Positions 25,698 through 34,470 of a stretch of DNA of 64,000 bases are shown here, in pieces; within the stretch, counting starts at the first letter, position 1; every line of letters starts with the position of its first letter. Origin of the DNA: Arthrobacter ipis (GTDB lineage: Bacteria > Actinomycetota > Actinomycetes > Actinomycetales > Micrococcaceae). Location: assembly GCF_014694315.1 (NCBI RefSeq), contig NZ_JAAOXD010000007.1:415982-479981 (forward strand), read 5' to 3'. Made by a program: the position numbers and the translations under genes. The notes beneath the pieces were generated by a model. It was not told the origin of the DNA. It searched no databases and worked only from the letters and a program-made list of their open reading frames with translations.

Positions 25698-27212
25698 ATG
25701 ACAGAGCACAATCTGCAGCAGCGGCGGCTGCGTTTGTCCGACATCAACGTCGTCGACCACCGGACGCTGCGGAAAGCGCTGGGCGGCACCATCGTGGGCA
25801 ACACCATGGAGTGGTACGACGTCGGGGTGTTCGGCTACCTGATCACCACCATGGGCCCGGTGTTCCTGCCCGAGGCGGACCGGGCTGTGCAGAACCTCTT
25901 CCTGCTGGGAACGTTCGGCGCCACGTTCATCGCCCGGCCGTTAGGCGGGATTTTCTTCGGCTGGCTCGGCGACAAGATCGGCCGCCAGAAGGTCCTGGCC
26001 ATGACCCTGCTGCTGATGGCCGGGGCCACCTTCGTCGTCGGCCTCCTTCCCGGGTACGCGGTGCTGGGCATCTGGGCCGCGGTGCTGCTGGTGGTCACCA
26101 AGCTGATCCAGGGCTTCTCCACCGGCGGCGAGTACTCCGGCGCCACCACGTTCGTGTGCGAGCACGCGCCGGACCACCGGCGCGGCTTCTTTGTCAGTTT
26201 CCTGGACATGGGCAGCTACCTCGGCTTCGCGCTGGGGGCCGGGATGGTGTCCGCCCTCCAGCTGATCCTGGGCCAGGACCAGATGGAGGCCTGGGGCTGG
26301 CGCATTCCGTTCCTGGTCGCTGGTCCGCTCGGCGCCGTCGCCATCTACTTCCGGATGAAGATCGAGGAGTCGCCCGCCTTCAAGGCCACCCAGGAGGCAG
26401 AAGCCGTGGCCGCGAAGCACCACGAGACCGGGGACGAGCTCCGACCCGTGGGCCCGGTGGGGATCTTCAGGGACCACTGGCGCCACATCGTGCTGGCCAT
26501 GATCCTCGTGGCCGCCGGCAACACCGTCGGTTACGCGCTCACCTCCTACATGCCCACCTACCTGACCACCAACAAGGGCTACGACGAGATCCACGGGACG
26601 CTGCTGACCGTCCCGGTGCTGGTCGTCATGTCCCTGTGCATCCCTTTGACCGGCCGCCTCTCGGACAGGATCGGCCGCCGCCCCGTACTCTGGATTGGGG
26701 CCCTCAGCACGGTGGTTCTGGCTCTCCCCGCGTTCCTGCTGATCTCGGTCGGGACCGTCCCCGCTACACTCGCCGGCCTGGCCATGGTCGCGTTTCCGGT
26801 GGCGTTCTTCGTGGCCATTCTCGCGTCGGCGCTCCCGGCGCTGTTCCCCACGGCCCACCGCTACTCCGCCATGGGCATCGCCTACAACTTCGCCGTGGCG
26901 ATCTTCGGCGGCACCGCCCCGTTCATCATCGCAGCCCTCATCCAGGCAACAGGCAACGACCTGATGCCGGCGTTCTACCTCATGGCGACGTCGGCAATCG
27001 CCGCGGTTGCCATCTACTTCCTGCCCGAATCTGCTAAGCGGCACCTGCCGGGCTCCATGCCCAGCGTGGACTCGGACGAAGCCGCCCAGGAGCTGGTTGC
27101 GACGCAGGACCGGAACCCGCTGCTGGAGATGGATACGCTCCCGTTCGACAGCAGCTACGAGGCCGCGCAGGCGGCGCATGGGGACCGTCCCAACAAGCCG
27201 ACGGTGATGTGA
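25698..27212 (+). CDS. MFS transporter of the metabolite:H+ symporter type
   Basis: 504 residues with twelve membrane helices. It carries features of the MHS (ProP/KgtP/ShiA-like) family: VGNTMEWYDVGVFGYL at the start of helix 1, GGIFFGWLGDKIGRQK (motif A) and RLSDRIGRRP in the second half, plus STGGEYSGATTF in helix 4. Such proteins import organic acids, osmolytes or aromatic acids with protons. The C-terminal about 50 residues are hydrophilic. No regulator is next to it, so the substrate is open. Confidence 0.87.
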   Translation: MTEHNLQQRRLRLSDINVVDHRTLRKALGGTIVGNTMEWYDVGVFGYLITTMGPVFLPEADRAVQNLFLLGTFGATFIARPLGGIFFGWLGDKIGRQKVLAMTLLLMAGATFVVGLLPGYAVLGIWAAVLLVVTKLIQGFSTGGEYSGATTFVCEHAPDHRRGFFVSFLDMGSYLGFALGAGMVSALQLILGQDQMEAWGWRIPFLVAGPLGAVAIYFRMKIEESPAFKATQEAEAVAAKHHETGDELRPVGPVGIFRDHWRHIVLAMILVAAGNTVGYALTSYMPTYLTTNKGYDEIHGTLLTVPVLVVMSLCIPLTGRLSDRIGRRPVLWIGALSTVVLALPAFLLISVGTVPATLAGLAMVAFPVAFFVAILASALPALFPTAHRYSAMGIAYNFAVAIFGGTAPFIIAALIQATGNDLMPAFYLMATSAIAAVAIYFLPESAKRHLPGSMPSVDSDEAAQELVATQDRNPLLEMDTLPFDSSYEAAQAAHGDRPNKPTVM

Positions 27213-27301
27213 CGAGGCACGTCGCAACGACGTCGGACACAGCTCCCGGGCGGTGCCTCCGGCTGTGGTGGACTCCCGTCCGCGGAGTTAGCAGAGAGCC
27301 G

Positions 27302-27330
27302 TTGTTAGCGCGGGGAAGTAGGCCTACGCT
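27302..27330 (+). promoter_or_regulatory. Promoter of GYD gene copy 2
   Basis: TTGTTA (27302-27307), 17-base spacer, TACGCT (27325-27330), the same arrangement as ahead of copy 1. Confidence 0.65.
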
Positions 27331-27340
27331 GTGCGCACGG

Positions 27341-27430
27341 CCCCACTCCGGGGACCGCTCCAGGACCCACCGCCACGGGTGTCAGGCACGCCCTCGGGTG
27401 CCCCCGTCCTGGACCATAACGGAACAGGAA
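27341..27430 (+). promoter_or_regulatory. Structured 5' leader of GYD gene copy 2
   Basis: Holds the same elements as copy 1: CCCC/GGGG hairpin (27341-27353), outer stem TCCAGGAC (27359-27366) with GTCCTGGA (27406-27413) around a GGCAC/GTGCC hairpin (27385-27402), then AGGAAAG before the ATG. Confidence 0.5.
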
Positions 27431-27435
27431 AGACC

Positions 27436-27756
27436 ATGACCAAGTATCTGTTTGAAGCCAATTATGTCGGTGAAGGAATCAAGGGGCTGATGCGGGAAGG
27501 CGGCTCCAAGCGGCGTGACACGGTGGTGGACGCCCTCAAATCCATTGGAGGATCGCTGGAGAGCTTCTACTTCGCTTTCGGGGACACCGACGTCCTGGGC
27601 GTCTTTGATATCCCGGATCAGGCCAACGCCGCGGCACTTTCGCTGACGATCAATTCGACGGGCGCCGTGAATCTGCGCCTGAAGCCGCTCATGACGCCGG
27701 AAGACATCGACGAGGCGGCCAAGAAGACACCGTCCTACCGCGCCCCCGGCCAGTAG
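27436..27756 (+). CDS. GYD domain protein, copy 2
   Basis: 106 residues, about 80 percent identical to copy 1 (11756-12076), same length without gaps, with core FYFAFGDTDVLGVFDIPD. ATG 27436 chosen by the ribosome site and by alignment with copy 1; the open frame extends upstream through the leader but that part is not protein-like. Followed 52 bases later by a VOC-family gene, so unlike copy 1 it may be co-transcribed. Confidence 0.85.
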   Translation: MTKYLFEANYVGEGIKGLMREGGSKRRDTVVDALKSIGGSLESFYFAFGDTDVLGVFDIPDQANAAALSLTINSTGAVNLRLKPLMTPEDIDEAAKKTPSYRAPGQ

Positions 27757-27786
27757 GGCGCGGGAGAGAGCCATTCACCAGGTAAC

Positions 27787-28189
27787 AAAAGCACAGGAGG
27801 AAATCATCATGCTCACCGATTCAGACATCATGGGTGTTCTTCCCGCGAAGGACATCAACCGGGCGAAGGACTTCTACCGGGACAAGCTGGGGCTGGAACC
27901 TGCCGAGTCCCCGGAGGACGGCAGCCTGGTGTACCGCGGCGGCCACGGAACGGGCTTCCTCATTTACCAGACAGAGAATGCGGGGACCGCGAAGAACACC
28001 CAGATGGGGTGGGTCACGGACAACCTGGAACGCGAGGTGGAGGAGCTGCGGGGCCGCGGCGTCGTCTTTGAAGAGTACGACCAGCCCGGGTTGAAGACGG
28101 AGAACGGCATTGCCACCAGCGACTGGGGAAAGGCCGCCTGGTTCCTGGACAGCGAAGGGAACATTCTCAACCTCTCCCAGCGCGCGTAA
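27787..28189 (+). CDS. VOC family protein (glyoxalase/bleomycin resistance/dioxygenase fold)
   Basis: Coding region begins at ATG 27809 with a perfect AGGAGG upstream (27796-27801, included here with the leader). 126 residues with the vicinal oxygen chelate pattern: VLPAKDINRAKDFYRDKLGLEP at the N-terminus, FLIYQT in the middle, and a C-terminal WFLDSEGNILNLSQ where the Glu is the metal ligand position. Such small enzymes bind divalent metal and act on varied substrates; no specific reaction can be assigned. Probably co-transcribed with GYD copy 2. Confidence 0.82.
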
Positions 28190-28192
28190 CAG

Positions 28193-29190
28193 CTAACTCC
28201 CCAGCCGGGCAACGCGCCCGCTTTGGACCTCCGATTCGGGCTGCGGAACCCGCGTGGCGGCCAGCCGCTTGGCCAGGTACTTGGCGTCCCGGCACACGCC
28301 GGGGAGGGTTTCGGAGGCTGCCGCGAAGAGGAGATCCTGGCCCAGCAGGTACAGGCCCGGCAGCGCATCCACGATCCCGCGGTGCTGCTGCCCCCGGCAG
28401 TCCGGGGGCAGCGCCGGGATGTCCAGCCACGGGTAGGCCTCGGCGAAGCCGGTGCACCAGATGACGTTTGCCACCGGAAGGCTCCGGCCGTCGTCGAGCA
28501 TTATTTCGCCCTGCCGCACTCCGGCGACCCGCGGCACCAGCTGGACGCCGGCCGCGCGGAGGTCCGCGGTCTTGGTGCGGATCAGCGGCCTGCCCATGCC
28601 GGCCAGCTTGGGCAGCACCTTGCGCCCTACCGGCGTGCTGGTGTTCAGCAGGTGCATCCCGGCAAAGCGCACCATCGGAATGAGGAACCGGGCCGCGGTC
28701 CGGCCGTGCCGGAACGGGATCTCGCCGGTCGCCCTGCCGGCCAGTCAGGTGTCATGCGAGCGGCTGGTCTCCAGGGCGATCTCCGCCCCGGAGTTGCCCG
28801 CCCCCACCAGCAGGACCGGACCCGGCTTGAGCTGGGCCGGGTTCCTGCAGGTGTGGGAGTGGAGCTGGACGACGTCGGACGGCAGGTCCGCCGCAAAGCC
28901 CGGCGTCTTGGGCAGATGGCAGGCCCCGGTGGCCAGGACGACGTTCGCCGCCGTCCAGCGCTGCGCACCGGCCGTGACGTGGAACCGCTGCCCGTCGTGG
29001 GTCAGCCGGGTGACGGCCGTGCTGGGCCGGACCGCCAGGTGAAACCGGGCGGCATAGTCCTCCAGATAGTCCGCCTGCTGGTCCTTGGTGGGGAAGGCGA
29101 GGCGGTCGCCAGGGAAGGGCAGGCCGGGCAGTCCGTTGTACTTGGCGGGCGTGAACAGACGCGACTGGGAAGCAAGCCCCACCCATACAC
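28193..29190 (-). pseudogene. Flavin-containing monooxygenase, truncated and stop-interrupted
   Basis: Two open frames (28193-28675 and 28745-29182) lie in the same reading frame and are separated by one in-frame TGA at 28745-28747, between SRSHDT and LAGRATGEIPF. The protein matches NAD(P)/FAD-dependent flavin monooxygenases: the second dinucleotide-binding motif VGAGNSGAEIALE and the late motif WCTGFAEAYPWLD are intact. The N-terminal FAD motif GxGxxG is absent: similarity begins abruptly at SQSRLFTPAKYNGLPG near 29180. Two independent lesions make a pseudogene likely. Confidence 0.8.
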
Positions 29191-29244
29191 ACGTTTTGTC
29201 CTATAACCCAGAAACTGAGCGAGCGGAGTCAGCACCCGCAGCTC

Positions 29245-29541
29245 ATGCTGTGGGTCGCGTGGCTCGTCATCATGGCGGACCGCAAGATCTCTGACGACGA
29301 GGCCCTGTTGATGCGTCACTTGGTGAGGCTGGTCCGGGATAGGCATCAGGTGGTCGATGAGCAGCTCGCCCACCTCGTCGATATCGACCCCGCGGACGTG
29401 TGGCGACGCCTGGATGCCGAGCCGGGGGATCTGAGCGACATCCACGACGTTGCAGACTGCGTGGCCACTGTGGATGGTGCCGTCAACGCGCGCGAGAAAG
29501 CAATCATCTCAGAGCTTGGAGACCGAGCCGGCCGAGTCTGA
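29245..29541 (+). CDS. TerB-like small helical protein
   Basis: 98 residues. The segment WLVIMADRKISDDEALLMRHLVRLV and the later TVDGAVNAREKAIISELG carry two acidic turns after hydrophobic helices, as in the tellurite resistance TerB / DjlA-N fold. The frame is open upstream and no ribosome site is obvious, so the true start is uncertain; it lies directly at the broken end of the monooxygenase and may itself be truncated. Confidence 0.5.
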   Translation: MLWVAWLVIMADRKISDDEALLMRHLVRLVRDRHQVVDEQLAHLVDIDPADVWRRLDAEPGDLSDIHDVADCVATVDGAVNAREKAIISELGDRAGRV

Positions 29542-29598
29542 TGCTGAAGCGCTGAAGTCCAAAGCGGCGCCAAATTCGCCAGGGCCCATCCGCCTGCA

Positions 29599-29641
29599 GC
29601 AGTTACAAAAATTGCTTAGCCGCTAAGGTTTTTGTAACTGC
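29599..29641. repeat. 43-base near-perfect nested palindrome
   Basis: Outer arms GCAGTTACAAAAA (29599-29611) and TTTTTGTAACTGC (29629-29641) are perfectly complementary; inside, CTTAGC and GCTAAG (29615-29627) form a second perfect stem around one base. A5 and T5 tracts within the stem would make it a bidirectional terminator; it may instead be a protein-binding site. Confidence 0.7.
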
Positions 29642-29676
29642 CGTAGTTGTCGTTAGCTGGGGATAAATTTGCATCC

Positions 29677-29925
29677 ATGGCCAACGATGTGAAGCCGGCA
29701 AAGAAACGTGAGAGTGTCCGCAGATGCCCCGTTTGCGGCCATGAAGCCTGGCGGATCGCCTACGGTATGGTGATGCCAGAGGTCATGGCCGATCACCCGA
29801 GAACTGAGTTTGCCGGCTGCTGCCTGACCGAGGAAGTACGGATCTATCCCGCCACGGGCAAGGTTGAATCCGGGGTACCGAAGTGGGCATGCCAGAACTC
29901 GGAGTGCCGGCACCGTTGGTGGTGA
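29677..29925 (+). CDS. Small zinc-ribbon protein
   Basis: 82 residues (92 if TTG 29647 is used). Two Cys pairs, CPVCGHE near the N-terminus and CQNSECRHRWW at the C-terminus, form a likely zinc ribbon. Between them is a short domain with FAGCCLTEE. No family recognised. Similar single zinc-ribbon proteins occur in many actinobacteria. Monocistronic, with the 43-base palindrome ahead of it. Confidence 0.6.
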   Translation: MANDVKPAKKRESVRRCPVCGHEAWRIAYGMVMPEVMADHPRTEFAGCCLTEEVRIYPATGKVESGVPKWACQNSECRHRWW

Positions 29926-29946
29926 CCGCTGGCGGAGCGTTTCCCA

Positions 29947-30507
29947 TCAGGCCGCCGGGGCTATCCAGAATCCGGCGACGCCAGTGAGGCCGGGCTCGGT
30001 GGTCGTACGAGTGATGTGGACGGACACCGGTCCTACTTCAAGATCCAGTTTCGCGCGAGCTGTGGTTCCGCAGTCGAGGGCCACTTCGTGCGTCGTTCCT
30101 CCCCGTCGATCGGGCTGGAAGACAGTGAGCGATGCTTTGAGCACTCCCACGCATTCAGCGGTAACTGCGTAGCTTCCCTTTGGTATTCCAGTGGCTGACG
30201 ACCGGAATCCGTCGTTGCCCAGTCCGCCTGATCCGCCCAAGACAAGACCATCAGGCGGGAGGCCCAGTCGCCTGTCGAGTTGCGTTTGGTTTCTAACCTG
30301 CACTTGGGCAAGTGTGGGGTCGGCCTTTGGCACGGGCGGGGGCGCCGGCCGGGAGATTGGCGCTGGCGGGGAGAGCTCGGTTGACGTGTCAGTCGGAGCC
30401 GGGCTGGCGTCCTGGTACTCGCAGGCACTTAGCGCGATTCCGGAACTGGACAAAACCAGCAACAGCGCGATAGCCCGGCACCAACGAATTCCCCCATGTA
30501 CTGCCAT
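29947..30507 (-). CDS. Putative lipoprotein
   Basis: 186 residues. A basic N-terminus, hydrophobic core (IALLLVLSSSGIA) and lipobox LSAC give lipid attachment at about C29. A Pro/Thr-rich linker (about 33-65) is followed by a small beta-rich domain with two cysteines (AECVGV and LDCGTT). No family recognised. Exported and membrane-anchored. Confidence 0.6.
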   Translation of the reverse strand: MAVHGGIRWCRAIALLLVLSSSGIALSACEYQDASPAPTDTSTELSPPAPISRPAPPPVPKADPTLAQVQVRNQTQLDRRLGLPPDGLVLGGSGGLGNDGFRSSATGIPKGSYAVTAECVGVLKASLTVFQPDRRGGTTHEVALDCGTTARAKLDLEVGPVSVHITRTTTEPGLTGVAGFWIAPAA

Positions 30508-30601
30508 GCGCCAACCCTATCGGCATGTCTCGCAGCCGGAAGATAATGTCAGTGGGTCGGCTGACAATGGGCGCATCGGTCAGCGACGAAAGGGAGCCGA
30601 C

Positions 30602-31069
30602 ATGTTGGATACGATCGCCCATCCGGAGACTGCACTGGAGCTCATGCTCGATCTTCAGCCGGACGAAGCTCTGGAGTGGAAAGCTCAGGTGGATACGTGG
30701 GACACCGGCTGGCACGACGTGGAGTCGGCGTCCCATCTCGTTGCCCTCATTCAAGGAGTTTCCCACGACGGCGACTCGCTGGTTGTGCAAACCAGGCACC
30801 TCGATGTGACGCACTTCGGAAGGTACGCTCAGGCCATGAGTACGGGAAGCGGTTACCACGTAGAGGTTGCGGTGGTCGGCGGTGGAGTCACCAACAACTG
30901 GCGCATCGGACTGGGACCGCTCGCTGATGAAGACGGGAACGAGCCACATGCGGGAGTCGCCCCGTCACAGAATCTGAGTCTGGCCGGAGCTTCGGAAGTG
31001 ATGGTGTCCTGGCTGAGCGGCCACGGGCTGCCGTTGGGCTATGGTGCAGCCCTGCACGTTTACGGCTAG
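30602..31069 (+). CDS. Hypothetical protein
   Basis: 155 residues from ATG 30602, preceded by GGGAG at six bases; the open frame extends upstream but overlaps the divergent lipoprotein gene and is not protein-like. The N-terminal half contains LMLDLQPDEALEWKAQVDTW; the C-terminal half is Gly-rich. No family recognised. Confidence 0.55.
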   Translation: MLDTIAHPETALELMLDLQPDEALEWKAQVDTWDTGWHDVESASHLVALIQGVSHDGDSLVVQTRHLDVTHFGRYAQAMSTGSGYHVEVAVVGGGVTNNWRIGLGPLADEDGNEPHAGVAPSQNLSLAGASEVMVSWLSGHGLPLGYGAALHVYG

Positions 31070-31081
31070 GCCGGCGAGAGA

Positions 31082-31270
31082 ATGTGGAGCCGTGACGTAA
31101 CCGTGGGCGATTTGCGAAAGCTTCACGAAGAGATGAAGGATAAGCCCTGCACATCTAGCCTCGACTGGATCGCCACTGGGGCGTTCGTGGACCGGGGACA
31201 GCCTGGCGACACGCTGCTGTTTCCCCGGTCCACGACTGCAAGACCGACAAAAGGTGATGACGCAGTCTGA
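31082..31270 (+). CDS. Possible small hypothetical protein
   Basis: 62 residues starting 12 bases after the preceding gene, with segment TVGDLRKLHEEMKDKPCTS. No clear ribosome site and no family. It could be coding and co-transcribed, or chance. Confidence 0.3.
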   Translation: MWSRDVTVGDLRKLHEEMKDKPCTSSLDWIATGAFVDRGQPGDTLLFPRSTTARPTKGDDAV

Positions 31271-31278
31271 CCTCGCCC

Positions 31279-34200
31279 CTAGGACATCGTTCCAGGTAGA
31301 GGCTCAATCTCGTAGACCTGTCCGAGCGCCGGGAAGTGGATCAGCGTCCGCAGCACTGGCTTGCCGGTAGCAGCGAGAACAGCATTCCGGTACGCGGCCA
31401 TCTGGCCCAGGTACTTCTCTTTCAGATGCCCTTCAGGATCATTGCCGGGGTAGGTCTTGTGGTCGACAAGTACGAATCCGTCGGGCCCCTCCAGCAATAG
31501 GTCGATCCAGCCTTCCATGACCTGGTTGTTCGGTCGCCAGCCGATGGCTGCTTCCCGGTGGCGCGCCCAGCCAGGGAACTCCACGTCCAGATAGGACTCG
31601 AATCTTTCCCCAGCGGCGAGGAGCAGGGAAGAGTCGATCGTGCCTTCCACCTGCCATCGTGCAACTATCCGATCTGCGAGGTCCCGCTGTTGGGCGGCGT
31701 CGAGCATCGAGAACTCTGTCCCGAGGTAAGCGTGCACGGCACTGCCGACTGCACCCCAATCGTCGGATCCGTGCTCTGCAAGCCGGGAACCGAGCTCGGC
31801 CACTTTCCCGACAGCGGCTTCGTGTCCAGCAGACTCTAGCGACGAAGCAGCAAACCGTGCTGGAGCGAACGCGCCGCCTGACGGCGCGGAGGGCACGTCG
31901 GAGAACCTGGGCGTCCAGTCCGCCGGCGCGTGTTCCGCGTCTGCGGGTTCCAACTCTTCCACTCGCGCTGGCAGTTGCAGTCCGTCGGCAACATGGATGG
32001 CACCGTCTGAGGTGTCGTCGGCGCCCAGCTTCCATCCCAGCAGGAAGGGAATGCCAAGGTTGTTAAGAAGCTCCGGCGCAGGCTTCTTACCTGTCAGGAC
32101 GGTTGTTTCGACGGCGCGGGTCATGCCGACGTACATGAGACGGGCCATGTTGCGGCGCTCGCGTTCCTCGGCCCGGAGTGCCACGTCGCTCGTCGTTCCC
32201 CGAACATCCAGCTGGGACCCGCCATAAGGGAAGGGACTTGGCCAGAAACGGATCCAGCGGCCCGCCAAGGGTTGCGCCAGGTCGAAGCGGCCGTCCTGTT
32301 CCACTGCCGCGCCGAATGCAGCGAAGCGCAGGTCCTTGTCAAGCCCCTCCAGCACCACCGCCGGCCATTCGAGTCCCTTTGCTTGGTGGTATGTCAGGAC
32401 GTTAACTACGTCAGTTCCGGCGTTGTCCGCGGATCGCTGCTCCTCCGAACCGAAGAATGTGAGGAAGCCGCGCAGGGTTGCGGGTGAACGCAACGCGAGG
32501 CAGCGCTCGTAGTACGTCTTGATGACACCGCGGACGGCGTCCAGGTTCCTCAGCCGGGTGGCGGGGGAGGACCAGCCAGCAATCAGCCGGGGCAGCCCGA
32601 GCGCGCCGACGACGGCTTCGAAGACCTCCGTGGGCGTAGCCGCCGCTGTCCGGGCACGAAGAGCATCTAGGGCTTTGAATATCGGGTCCGAATTCCACTT
32701 TTCGAGTACCGGGGCAGGGTCGGCGGCTGACAGCAGCTCCTGCTGCCAAGTTGAGTGAGAGGAGTGGCCGGGGTGCATGGCGACGATCTCGGCTAGTGCG
32801 ACAGTGTCGTATCCATCCGCGACGAACGCCATTCCGGCGCGCGCCAGTTGCACCTCCCGGGCGTCCGAGAGCTTGCGTGGATTGCGGCTCGCACGGATGC
32901 CCAGGGTATGGAGGGCAGCGGACAGCGATTCGACGTCGGCGTTTGACCGGGCCAGCACCGCCACGTCGCCGGGATTGAGCTCTGGCCGTCGGGCCAACAG
33001 GGCGGCCACACCGGCCGCAGTTGCCTTCAGCCGCTCTCCGTCGTTGGATTGCGGCCGGGTCCAGGCTTCGAGCGTGCCGGGGGACCAACCAGAATGCGCA
33101 TCCGGAAGCTTGAGGTGGACGGTATCGGCCGGCATCCCGTGCTGCTCGAAGACGGACTCGAATACGGCGTTGCTCAGGTCAACGACCGCCTGATGTGAAC
33201 GCCAAGTATGGGAGAGCTGCTCCCGGCGGCTCACCTTGTTCACCACAGCCTCCATGAGCTCGGGGTCGGTGCCCCGGAACTCGTAGATGGCCTGCTTGGG
33301 GTCGCCCACCCACACAGCCTCCTTCGCCAGTCGGCTGAGTTGCAGGAAGAGTTCAAGCTGAAGAGGGCTGGTGTCCTGGAACTCGTCCACGACGAGAAAG
33401 CGGATCCGCCCCGGGAAGGAACGGCGGAAGGCCTCGTTATTCCGGGCGAGGTCCAGGACCAGGGTCTCCTGGTCCACAAAGTCCATGAGAGCGTGCAGCC
33501 GCTTGAAATCGGAGTAGGCCTTGAGGCACTTCTGAGCGCAGGCGAACAGGAGCCGGATGTACTGCTCGAGATCGTCATGGAAGGCGGGATTGGAGAGGAG
33601 GCCTTCCCTGATGGCACCCGTGACTGGAGCGAAGAGAGTCTTGACGGCGGTCGGTGCGGCGGAGCCCACCACACCACGCCAGGTCTCCCATGGGATGTCC
33701 TCCACGGCGCCCATGGTGCCAATCTTGTGGAGGGTCTTGGGTACCTGTTCGGCAAAGGCGGCGGTGGTCGTGGTCACCTTCTTTCCGGCCAGAGTCTTGC
33801 CGTCCCGAGCCATGGCCTCGAGATCGGTCACCGTTGTGCGGAGGCACCGCAGCCACTCGGTCCGTTCATCGGCCGCCGGCGCGTCGAGTAGCTCACGCAA
33901 ACCGGACCAGGACCGGTCGGCGCAGACGGCCAGCTGCTCCGCTCCCAGCAGGTTGGTGCGGGCGGCGTCCACGATGGCTCGCACAGTTTCCTGCCAGGTT
34001 TTCGCGTCCCGGGCCCCGTTTCCGTCGGTTCCCATGCGCCGTGCGACGGGAAGGATCCCGGGAGCGTGTTCGGCCAGCACTTCATCCGTGGCGAGGTGGA
34101 AGATGCTGGCGAGCTGTTCCTCGCCGATGACCTCAAGCGCAGGTGAGAGGCCCGCGTCGATGGCGTGCTCCTGCAGCAGCTGGCCGCACACACTGTTGAC

Positions 34201-34470
34201 CGTTCCGATGAGGCTCGCGGGCAACTGCTGCGAGGCGAGCCGCAGCGCGGCGGAGGAATCGGCGTCGTCGGTCTGGTCCGCCTGCTCAAGGAGACGGGCT
34301 GCGATCCGTTCGCGCAGTTCGCCGGCGGCCTTCTTGGTGAAGGTGGTGGCCATGACGGCTCCGGCCGGCAGCCCGGCGGAAATCTGATCCACAATCTTGC
34401 CCGTAAGGGTGAAAGTCTTTCCGGTGCCGGCGCTCGCCGACACCATGGTGACGTTGTCCAGCAGGTTCAC
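31279..34470 (-). CDS. AddA/UvrD-like helicase-nuclease
   Basis: 1063 residues of the UvrD/Rep superfamily 1 with a C-terminal nuclease, starting at GTG behind AGGGGGA. Walker A ASAGTGKT at 12-19, motif II DEFQDT at 362-367, a QxR-type motif VGDPKQAIYEFRG next to it, and late helicase motifs YHQAKGLEWPAVVLEG and MYVGMTRAVE. The C-terminal RecB-type nuclease has EGWIDLLLEG followed by VLVDHKTY (D1003, K1005). This is the AddA layout: a 3'-5' helicase and nuclease that processes DNA ends. Its start overlaps the stop of the AddB-like gene by four bases. It may be an accessory end-resection machine linked to the neighbouring island. Confidence 0.8.
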   Translation of the reverse strand: MNLLDNVTMVSASAGTGKTFTLTGKIVDQISAGLPAGAVMATTFTKKAAGELRERIAARLLEQADQTDDADSSAALRLASQQLPASLIGTVNSVCGQLLQEHAIDAGLSPALEVIGEEQLASIFHLATDEVLAEHAPGILPVARRMGTDGNGARDAKTWQETVRAIVDAARTNLLGAEQLAVCADRSWSGLRELLDAPAADERTEWLRCLRTTVTDLEAMARDGKTLAGKKVTTTTAAFAEQVPKTLHKIGTMGAVEDIPWETWRGVVGSAAPTAVKTLFAPVTGAIREGLLSNPAFHDDLEQYIRLLFACAQKCLKAYSDFKRLHALMDFVDQETLVLDLARNNEAFRRSFPGRIRFLVVDEFQDTSPLQLELFLQLSRLAKEAVWVGDPKQAIYEFRGTDPELMEAVVNKVSRREQLSHTWRSHQAVVDLSNAVFESVFEQHGMPADTVHLKLPDAHSGWSPGTLEAWTRPQSNDGERLKATAAGVAALLARRPELNPGDVAVLARSNADVESLSAALHTLGIRASRNPRKLSDAREVQLARAGMAFVADGYDTVALAEIVAMHPGHSSHSTWQQELLSAADPAPVLEKWNSDPIFKALDALRARTAAATPTEVFEAVVGALGLPRLIAGWSSPATRLRNLDAVRGVIKTYYERCLALRSPATLRGFLTFFGSEEQRSADNAGTDVVNVLTYHQAKGLEWPAVVLEGLDKDLRFAAFGAAVEQDGRFDLAQPLAGRWIRFWPSPFPYGGSQLDVRGTTSDVALRAEERERRNMARLMYVGMTRAVETTVLTGKKPAPELLNNLGIPFLLGWKLGADDTSDGAIHVADGLQLPARVEELEPADAEHAPADWTPRFSDVPSAPSGGAFAPARFAASSLESAGHEAAVGKVAELGSRLAEHGSDDWGAVGSAVHAYLGTEFSMLDAAQQRDLADRIVARWQVEGTIDSSLLLAAGERFESYLDVEFPGWARHREAAIGWRPNNQVMEGWIDLLLEGPDGFVLVDHKTYPGNDPEGHLKEKYLGQMAAYRNAVLAATGKPVLRTLIHFPALGQVYEIEPLPGTMS

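Noticed and set aside
25941..27227. A 428-codon minus-strand frame rich in Arg, Gly, His
   Set aside because: Antisense shadow of the MFS transporter gene at 25698.
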